From: an uncultured Clostridia bacterium
GTDB taxonomy: Bacteria; Bacillota; Clostridia; TANB77; CAG-508
Length of the DNA: 28,334 bases
Reading direction: 5' to 3'
NCBI GenBank assembly: GCA_934180065.1
Contig: CAKPRA010000025.1
Coordinates: 1 to 28,334 of the forward strand
Position numbers and translations under genes: made by a program. The notes under the pieces were generated by a model that saw only the letters and a list, made by a program, of their open reading frames with translations, did not search any database and was not told where the DNA came from. Each line of letters opens with the position of its first letter. Positions within the stretch are counted from its first letter, which is position 1. Below are positions 23,272-28,334 of the stretch, piece after piece.

Positions 23272-23424
23272 ATGGAAATAATTGAAGGAAGATTATATTT
23301 TATAAAAGATGAATTTATAGAAAAATACAATCCTAAATATAAGTTAATGGAAAATAAAGAAGCTGGAACTAAAAGACCAACTTATTTTTGCTTCAGAGAT
23401 AAAGTAGACAAAAACATACTATGA
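23272..23424 (+). pseudogene. cptN: CptN-like type III toxin, truncated to 50 codons
   Basis: From ATG 23272 (GGAG four bases upstream) the frame reads MEIIEGRLYFIKDEFIEKYN and then KRPTYFCFRDKVDKNIL followed by TGA. The N-terminal pattern, EGxLYxIKDEFxEK with a later KRPxYFxFxDK, is that of the CptN branch of the ToxN/AbiQ endoribonuclease family. Full-length members are about 150-165 residues; here the catalytic remainder is absent. TGA stands where a Trp codon (ILW) would be expected, and the sequence beyond it bears no resemblance to the family. The break falls ten bases before the abiE operator repeat. It is therefore almost certainly inactive, although the antitoxin RNA seems whole. Identification is from memory of the family pattern. 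Confidence 0.65.
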
Positions 23425-23434
23425 GATCTAGTTA

Positions 23435-23500
23435 TTTCTTATCATTTTTGTATCAATAGTATTAAAAAAATGATACTATTGATACAAAAATGATAAGAAA
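23435..23500. promoter_or_regulatory. 28-bp perfect inverted repeat, likely AbiEi operator 1
   Basis: Bases 23435-23462 are exactly complementary to 23473-23500, with a 10-base loop. Each arm contains repeated TGATA/TATCA half-sites. It lies immediately upstream of the abiE -35. AbiEi antitoxins studied elsewhere bind inverted repeats in their own promoter, so an operator function is likely. Confidence 0.7.
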
Positions 23501-23515
23501 ATTTAAAAAAAGCAC

Positions 23516-23544
23516 TTGATTTTATATTTAAAATATATTACAAT
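23516..23544 (+). promoter_or_regulatory. abiE promoter
   Basis: TTGATT (23516-23521), 17-bp spacer, TACAAT (23539-23544), lying between the two operator repeats. Confidence 0.75.
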
Positions 23545-23564
23545 GTTATTAGAATTGTATTGAA

Positions 23565-23608
23565 AGTATTAAAAAAATGATACTTTTGATACAAATTTGA
23601 TAAGAAGA
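23565..23608 (+). promoter_or_regulatory. Second copy of the operator repeat, likely AbiEi operator 2
   Basis: Bases 23565-23608 repeat 23458-23501 at 40 of 44 positions, 107 bp downstream, including the A7 run and the spaced TGATAC, GATACAAA and TGATAAGAA blocks. It sits just after the expected transcript start and directly before the abiEi RBS. Confidence 0.7.
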
Positions 23609-23618
23609 AGGTATGAAT

Positions 23619-24371
23619 ATGAAAAATTATGAAAAAATATTAGAATTAAAAGTATTCAATCTACAAGATGTATGTGAGTTAACTGACAATATAAATACAG
23701 CTAAAAGTTTAATTAGAACTTTACTATCACTTAACTACATAAAACGAGTAAAACATAATCTATATGCAGTTTGCAATATAGAATTTAAAAGTGTAATAGC
23801 AGATCAATATATGATAGCATCAAAGATAAAAGATGACTCATATATATCATATCATTCAGCATTCGATTATTATGGAGTTAAAAATCAGATGTTTTATACA
23901 GTATATGTTTCAAGCAAGAAAAGATTTGGAAATTTTGAGTTTGATGGATATGACTATACATTTGTTAATAGCAAATATGACTTTGGAATAGTACAAAATG
24001 GAAAAGTTAGGGTTACAGATAAAGAGAGAACCATAATAGATTGTATAAATAAAACAGAACTTGCTGGTGGAGATGAAGAATTATTCTTATGTTTAGAATT
24101 AATAGGAAAACTAGATGGCAAGAAAATATTAAAGTATTTAAAACATTATAATTCTCAAAAGTTATATGCAAAAGTAGGATTTATGTTAGAGCTCTTAAAT
24201 GATGGCTTTGGAGTAGATGAAAAAGTGATAGAAGAATGCAGGAAAAGAATAAATGGGAGAACTTATTATTTTGACAACGAAACTAAAAAGAATAAAAATA
24301 AATATATAAGCAAGTGGAATTTAGTAGTCCCAGAAATATTTTTAACTAGAGGGAGGACTTTACATTGGTAG
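23619..24371 (+). CDS. abiEi: AbiEi antitoxin / transcriptional repressor
   Basis: AbiEi is the antitoxin of the AbiE type IV toxin-antitoxin system, an abortive-infection phage defence: it represses its own operon and counteracts the effect of AbiEii without binding it. The product of 250 residues has an N-terminal winged helix (VFNLQDVCELTDNINTAKSL, then IRTLLSLNYIKRVKHNLYAV, to about 55), the SYHSAFDYYGV segment with Tyr/His-rich start of the C-terminal antitoxin domain, and VRVTDKERTIIDC (about 125-137), a hallmark of the family. The frame also offers ATG 23613, but that is only one base from AGAAGG, so ATG 23619 (seven bases) is preferred. The stop overlaps the abiEii start by seven bases. 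Operator-like repeats flank its promoter. Confidence 0.9.
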   Translation: MKNYEKILELKVFNLQDVCELTDNINTAKSLIRTLLSLNYIKRVKHNLYAVCNIEFKSVIADQYMIASKIKDDSYISYHSAFDYYGVKNQMFYTVYVSSKKRFGNFEFDGYDYTFVNSKYDFGIVQNGKVRVTDKERTIIDCINKTELAGGDEELFLCLELIGKLDGKKILKYLKHYNSQKLYAKVGFMLELLNDGFGVDEKVIEECRKRINGRTYYFDNETKKNKNKYISKWNLVVPEIFLTRGRTLHW

Positions 24372-25324
24372 AAAATTATAAGAAATATATAGAAGAAATT
24401 TCAAATGAAACTGGATTTATAAAGTCAACATTGGAAAAGGTAGAAAGATTATTAAATATTCTAGAATGGATTAACAATCACGATAAATTAAGTAAGCTAC
24501 TAGCTTTAAAAGGCGGAACAGCTATAAATACTGCCGTATTTAACTTTCCTAGATTATCAGTTGATATTGACTTGGATTTAACAGAAAATTTGGCAAGAGA
24601 AGAAATGATAAAAGAAAGGGAAAATATACATAATTTGATAGTTCAGTATCTAAAAGCTAATGAATATAATATCAATGCAGAAAAATCCAAAGATGTATAT
24701 GCTCTAGATTCTATTGTAGCAGAATATCAAGATATAAAAGGTAATACTGACAATATAAAAATAGAAATAAATTATATGAATAGAGTGCATATTTTGAAAA
24801 CAAAACAATTACAAATTGCTACTAATGTTTTTGAGGACAAGCATTTAACAATTCATTGTATTCATCCAATAGAAATTTATGCCACAAAAATCTGTGCATT
24901 ATTAAGCAGAACAACTGCTAGAGATTTATTTGATGTTTATACGTTAAGCAAATATGATTTGTTTGATTCGGAAGAAAAGCAATTATTGAAACAATGCTTT
25001 ATGTTGGAATATATAGCAGTTAATAACTATAAACTGGAAGATATGGATATTGAAAGAATAGAAAAATTAGAAAAACAAGATATAAAAACAAAACTATTAC
25101 CAACATTAAAAGATAGAAACCCAAGAAAAAGTAATGTTGATGAAATGAAACAGGCAGTAAGAGAATATTTAAAAGACATTCTAGTAATAGATGAAAATAC
25201 CAAACAATTTTACGAAAAGTTCAAAAATGGTACTTATGAGCCAGAATTGTTATTCGATGATAATGAGATTGTAGAAAGAATAAAAGAACATCCAATGGTA
25301 ATATGGAAATTGAATAATAAATAA
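24365..25324 (+). CDS. abiEii: AbiEii toxin, nucleotidyltransferase
   Basis: AbiEii is the nucleotidyltransferase toxin of AbiE, which halts growth of phage-infected cells; related MenT enzymes transfer nucleotides to tRNA ends. All four family motifs are visible in 319 residues: ALKGGTAIN (motif I, Gly50-Gly51-Thr52), VDIDLDL with the metal-binding Asp67 and Asp69, NIKIEINY (motif II/III, Glu134), and KICALLSRTTARDLFDVY (Lys175, Asp187 and Asp190; motif IV). The length is normal and no lesion is seen, so the toxin should be active. It starts at TTG 24365, with GGGAGG eight bases before, overlapping abiEi by seven bases, hence translational coupling. No terminator is clear after its stop. Confidence 0.92.
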   Translation: MVENYKKYIEEISNETGFIKSTLEKVERLLNILEWINNHDKLSKLLALKGGTAINTAVFNFPRLSVDIDLDLTENLAREEMIKERENIHNLIVQYLKANEYNINAEKSKDVYALDSIVAEYQDIKGNTDNIKIEINYMNRVHILKTKQLQIATNVFEDKHLTIHCIHPIEIYATKICALLSRTTARDLFDVYTLSKYDLFDSEEKQLLKQCFMLEYIAVNNYKLEDMDIERIEKLEKQDIKTKLLPTLKDRNPRKSNVDEMKQAVREYLKDILVIDENTKQFYEKFKNGTYEPELLFDDNEIVERIKEHPMVIWKLNNK

Positions 25325-25325
25325 A

Positions 25326-25535
25326 TGCAATTTTGATGAACTAAAAAACGATTTCAGGCACTACAAAGGAAGTTATAGATATGCATATACAATCGTTAAT
25401 TATGTTTTAAACAATTATTCAGATGAAGAAATAGAGAAATTATACAAAAATCCAACTTATGTAAGAAAAAGTGCAAATAAAATATTTGAAGAAACTAAAA
25501 TATGGGTGAATAACAAATTAAATATAAAATTATAA
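25326..25535 (+). pseudogene. Coding remnant of unknown family after abiEii
   Basis: A frame without start codon reads FDELKNDFRHYKGSYRYAYT and then IVNYVLNNYSDEEIEKLY, ending at TAA 25533. The composition is convincingly coding, but I do not recognise the family and the 5' part is missing. A second bit, FKAELRPLLDKIKYMKG, lies at about 25573-25624. From 25536 to 25632 there is no other gene. Confidence 0.35.
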
Positions 25536-25632
25536 AAAATAAGAGAATGTAGTGTCGTACATTAGAAAACTTTTAAAGCAGAATTAAGACCGCTTCTTGA
25601 TAAAATTAAATATATGAAAGGAACGAGAGAAT

Positions 25633-26328
25633 ATGAATAGACCAATAACAACATTATTTATGTTAGAATCACTAGATGGAAAAATAAGTAGTGGCAATAG
25701 TGATAATTTAGATGCTGACAAAGATTTTTGCAGAATAAATGGAGTTAAAGAAGGCTTACATCAATATTATGAATTAGAACAAGAAACTGATATATTTTCT
25801 TTAAATACAGGTAGAGTTATGGCTAAAATAGGAGTTAATGATAGAAAAGAATATCACGATAAAATTGATGTAGTTACTTTTGTAATAATAGATAACAAAC
25901 CACATTTAAATGAAAATGGAATTGATTATTTATGCCATTGGGTAGGTAAAGTTTTATTAGTTACTACAAACAAAAATCATATAGCTTATAGTCTAAAGGA
26001 TAAGTATGATAACTTAGAAATATTGTATTATGAAACATTAAACTTAACACAACTATTAGAAGATTTGTATAGTAAATATAATGCGGAAAATCTGACAATT
26101 CAATCAGGTGGTACATTAAATGGACTGTTTGTAAGAAATAAATTAATAGATTTTGTTAATATTGTTATAGCTCCAATAATTGTTGGAGGAAAGAATGTTG
26201 CTACTTTAGTTGATGGAGAATCAATTACTGATGAAAATGAATTAAATAAGCTAATGCCCTTGAAATTACTTGAGTGTAACAAACTAGAGGATTCTTATAT
26301 TCAATTAAAATACGAAGTATTAAAATAG
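25633..26328 (+). CDS. RibD C-terminal / dihydrofolate-reductase-like reductase
   Basis: The 231 residues form one RibD_C domain (DHFR fold): TTLFMLESLDGKISSG (6-21) holds the substrate loop, followed by SLNTGRVMAKIG, and near the C-terminus LTIQSGGTLNGLFVRNKL then IDFVNIVIAPIIVGG, which forms the NADPH-binding and dimer region. Such stand-alone proteins are annotated as dihydrofolate reductase family; they reduce pyrimidine or pterin compounds with NADPH, but the real substrate is not known, and no riboflavin genes are adjacent. RBS is AAAGGAACGAG before the ATG. It lies between two remnants and could be a passenger of the accessory region. Confidence 0.88.
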   Translation: MNRPITTLFMLESLDGKISSGNSDNLDADKDFCRINGVKEGLHQYYELEQETDIFSLNTGRVMAKIGVNDRKEYHDKIDVVTFVIIDNKPHLNENGIDYLCHWVGKVLLVTTNKNHIAYSLKDKYDNLEILYYETLNLTQLLEDLYSKYNAENLTIQSGGTLNGLFVRNKLIDFVNIVIAPIIVGGKNVATLVDGESITDENELNKLMPLKLLECNKLEDSYIQLKYEVLK

Positions 26329-26353
26329 TAATTTTTATATTATAAATGTTTAA

Positions 26354-26692
26354 TATGTTTAATAAAAAAATAAAGCTTTAGAATTTGATAATTTATTAAA
26401 AATTAATAATCAAAATCTAAATACAATATTAAATTATGTTAGTGATGAGCCTATTTTATTCGAGGAAAATCATAGATTGATAAGTAAAAGGGAAATTGAA
26501 AATTTTGAAAATGAATATCAATGTAAAATAGATGGGATAATTCCATTAATAGATGTATATGATAATGATTTTATAGTATACATATGTGATAAAAATGCTT
26601 TTGGAATGTATAATATAGTAGATGAGCTACTTTTTAATGAGGATTATGATGTGACTGAAATAATAAAACAATTGGAGAATTATTGTAATTGA
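26354..26692 (+). pseudogene. SUKH (SMI1/KNR4)-like gene with a one-base frameshift
   Basis: From ATG 26354 the frame reads MFNKKIKL and stops, because a run of seven A (26364-26370) shifts it. With eight A it would read MFNKKNKALEFDNLLKINNQ and continue without stop to 26692 (112 codons), through LISKREIENFENEYQCKIDG and VYDNDFIVYICDKNAFGMYN. The latter pattern resembles the SUKH/SMI1-KNR4 superfamily, which includes immunity proteins against contact-dependent toxins. There is no clear RBS. A frameshift in a homopolymer could also be a sequencing error or slippage, so it may be functional. The family name is tentative. Confidence 0.5.
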
Positions 26693-26718
26693 GGGTATTA
26701 CAATTTATTAAAGTAATT

Positions 26719-26784
26719 AAGTCTAACTTGTGCAAAAGATTTTGATATTGTAAACAAGTTATCTTCAGTTTAATATGTAGACTT
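26719..26784. repeat. Nested inverted repeats
   Basis: AAGTCTA (26719-26725) pairs with TAGACTT (26778-26784), and inside it AACTTGT (26725-26731) pairs with ACAAGTT (26754-26760), sharing one base. Function unknown. Confidence 0.4.
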
Positions 26785-26830
26785 TTATTCAGTAATTTTC
26801 CCTTAAAGTTAGAGAAACAAATAGGCAAAA

Positions 26831-26873
26831 GAAAAAACGGAATTTTTGATCGCAATCAAAATTCCGTTTTTTC
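26831..26873. terminator. Bidirectional terminator upstream of the transposase
   Basis: An A6-CGGAATTTT stem pairs with AAAATTCCG-T6 around a CGC-containing loop, with one bulged T. A and T runs on both sides allow termination in either direction, which could shield the transposase from outside transcription. Confidence 0.85.
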
Positions 26874-26882
26874 TTTTTGATA

Positions 26883-26910
26883 TTGATAATTCTTCTAAAT
26901 TGTATATAAT
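26883..26910 (+). promoter_or_regulatory. Transposase promoter
   Basis: TTGATA (26883-26888), 16-bp spacer, TATAAT (26905-26910). Transcription would start near 26917, after the TTG at 26915, so that TTG is unlikely to be the start codon. Confidence 0.7.
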
Positions 26911-26941
26911 ATAATTGAACAAAAAAAATATACGAAAGAAG

Positions 26942-28195
26942 GTGATTATCAAAAGAACAAAAGATATAAAAATCTTTAATTCTTTAAATAAAATATACCA
27001 CATAAAAGAGCAAATAAGCAAGGTTTCGAGAGAAAAAAATAAAAGAATTAGAATTAAAGGTTCAACAATTGGGAAATTGTTGTTTGCAGGGATGTTTTAT
27101 AGAGAAAAAAGTATAAATCAAATAATGGAAAAGACACATAAAAGAAAATTATATAAAAAGATATTTAAGAGCAATGAGGTTATACCAAAAACGCATGGTT
27201 TCATAGAAGGAATAAAGGATTTAAAAGTTTCAGAGCTTGAAAAGATAAATAAAAATATAATAAAGAAGGCAAAAGAAAATAAAATATATCGAAATGGAAC
27301 AATTGAGAATTTAGTAGTAGTAGGAATAGATGGAACAGAAGTATTTGGAAGTTATAAAAGGGAATGGGATAATTGTTATAATAAAAGGATAAAAAATAAA
27401 AAAATTGTAGAAGGAAAAGAGCAAATTGTGGAGGAAGTGTATCACGAGCAAATAAGTGTATTTGCAAGGATAGTAGGAAAAAGACCGGGAGTATTATTGG
27501 GTTATGAGAAAGTAACATGTAATGGGAATGAAGGGAAGCAAGAATTTGAGCCAAATGTAGGAATAAAGTTAGTGAAAAAATTAAAAGATACATATGGAAG
27601 AGGAATAGATGTAATAGTTGGAGATGCAATATATCTGAGGGAAAATGTGATAAAAGAGGTACTTAAGGAAGGATATCAAGGAGTATTTAGATTAAAGGAT
27701 AATAATAAAATGTTGTTAGAAGATGCAAGAGGAGTATTCAAGTTAGGTAAAGCAAAGGAGTACAAGATAAAAGGAAAAAAGATAGAATATTGGTCAGATA
27801 ATTTTGAATATTATGGATGCAAAGTAAAGGTTGTAAAATTTGAAGAGGAAGAGCGAAAAGGTAAGAAACAGGAAATTTATGTAGTATGTACAGATACAAA
27901 TATGAGAGAAGAAACAATAAATAAGATAATCCACGCAAGATGGGGAATTGAGAATGAAGGATTTAATGAATTAAAAAATCAATGGAATATGAGGCATTGT
28001 TATATAGCGAATGAAAAAGGGATAGATGTCATTATGCAAATGATAATGATGAGTTATAACTTATGGGAGCTGTATATATATGGACATCTGAAAGATTTTG
28101 AAAAAAAGGAAATAACAAAAATAGGATTTATAGAAGAAATAAAAGATTTATTTTTTGCAAACAAATGTCAAGCGTGGAATTACTCAAGTGCATGA
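26942..28195 (+). CDS. IS4-like DDE transposase
   Basis: A complete DDE-type transposase. With residues counted from TTG 26915, Asp139 (VVGIDGTEVFG), Asp237 (VIVGDAIYL) and Glu346 (RWGIENEGFNELKNQW) form the catalytic triad; the R-(3)-E spacing is that of IS4-type elements. The start is uncertain: the frame is open from 26915, but the transcript should begin after that TTG. AGAAGGTGAT (26936-26945) looks like the RBS, which would leave GTG 26942 inside it or an ATT/ATC start at 26945-26948. A weak, non-AUG start is common in transposases and limits their expression. Terminal inverted repeats and target duplications could not be identified, so the element boundaries are unknown. Confidence 0.85.
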   Translation: MIIKRTKDIKIFNSLNKIYHIKEQISKVSREKNKRIRIKGSTIGKLLFAGMFYREKSINQIMEKTHKRKLYKKIFKSNEVIPKTHGFIEGIKDLKVSELEKINKNIIKKAKENKIYRNGTIENLVVVGIDGTEVFGSYKREWDNCYNKRIKNKKIVEGKEQIVEEVYHEQISVFARIVGKRPGVLLGYEKVTCNGNEGKQEFEPNVGIKLVKKLKDTYGRGIDVIVGDAIYLRENVIKEVLKEGYQGVFRLKDNNKMLLEDARGVFKLGKAKEYKIKGKKIEYWSDNFEYYGCKVKVVKFEEEERKGKKQEIYVVCTDTNMREETINKIIHARWGIENEGFNELKNQWNMRHCYIANEKGIDVIMQMIMMSYNLWELYIYGHLKDFEKKEITKIGFIEEIKDLFFANKCQAWNYSSA

Positions 28196-28212
28196 GAATA
28201 CCAATTGAATAT

Positions 28213-28262
28213 TTGAAAAAAAGCATAATAAATGCTTTATATAAAGTCGTGCTTTTTTCAAG
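28213..28262 (+). terminator. Terminator-like inverted repeat after the transposase
   Basis: TTGAAAAAA-GCA at 28213 onwards pairs with TGCTTTTTTCAA ending at 28261, and a smaller hairpin AAGCAT/ATGCTT (28221-28237) lies inside. It could be a terminator or part of the right end of the IS. From 28263 to the window end nothing else was seen. Confidence 0.5.
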
Positions 28263-28334
28263 TAAATATAGTTGAAATCAGAATTAAATAGAAAATAATG
28301 GCTGTAAAGTAGATATACAAAGATTTACAGAAGT

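Noticed and set aside
23435..23500. Intrinsic terminator of the truncated toxin
   Set aside because: No T-run follows; half-site content and the second copy at 23565 fit an operator better.
26693..28334. Terminal inverted repeats of the IS element
   Set aside because: I compared both flanks by eye and found no convincing matching ends or target duplication.

Overview
The window is very AT-rich, with strong AGGAGG-type ribosome binding sites, TTGACA/TATAAT promoters, TTG and GTG starts and many intrinsic terminators. It looks like a low-GC Firmicute, most likely a spore-forming gut or anaerobic Clostridia-type bacterium. That is inferred from composition and gene families; no rRNA or tRNA gene is present to fix it.

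Region 1 (1-6480) is mostly core genome: the 3' end of a leucine-rich-repeat-variant (LRV) gene made of 78-bp tandem repeats, then uvrB, a small unknown gene and uvrA, each behind its own promoter and most followed by a clear terminator. Region 2 (6500-8910) holds a degenerate MurD-like protein that has lost the ATP-binding loop, an Asn/Pro-rich protein and a two-CBS-domain protein. Region 3 (8910-11740, minus strand) holds a small unknown gene, a complete tyrosine recombinase and a cytoplasmic GH30 glycosidase. Region 4 (11850-15830) holds a small unknown gene, an operon of a UvrX/UmuC-type Y-family polymerase, its YolD-like partner and a P-loop NTPase/kinase, then a NUDIX hydrolase behind a structured 155-nt leader. 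A LexA-like palindrome overlaps the polymerase promoter.

Region 5 (15900-28334) is accessory and heavily eroded. It contains small unknown genes, a 92%-identical fragment of abiEi, remnants that look like a relaxase tail, Ig-like and PEGA-like proteins, a truncated HD-domain protein and a one-base frameshifted SUKH-like gene. Intact genes among them are an AlbA_2/HATPase regulator-like protein with four GAACGATW operator repeats, a complete type IV toxin-antitoxin/abortive infection pair abiEi-abiEii with a large repeat operator, a RibD-C/DHFR-like reductase and an IS4-like DDE transposase.

The most notable locus is at 23049-23424: promoter, two 48-nt repeats that can each fold into an H-type pseudoknot, an intrinsic terminator, and the first 50 codons of a CptN-like toxin. 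This is the layout of a type III (RNA antitoxin) toxin-antitoxin system whose toxin gene has been cut off, immediately upstream of the abiE operator. A second stretch worth attention is 21581-22030: a 17-bp stem, a 61-codon basic ORF and a run of short hairpins that may be an undescribed structured RNA.
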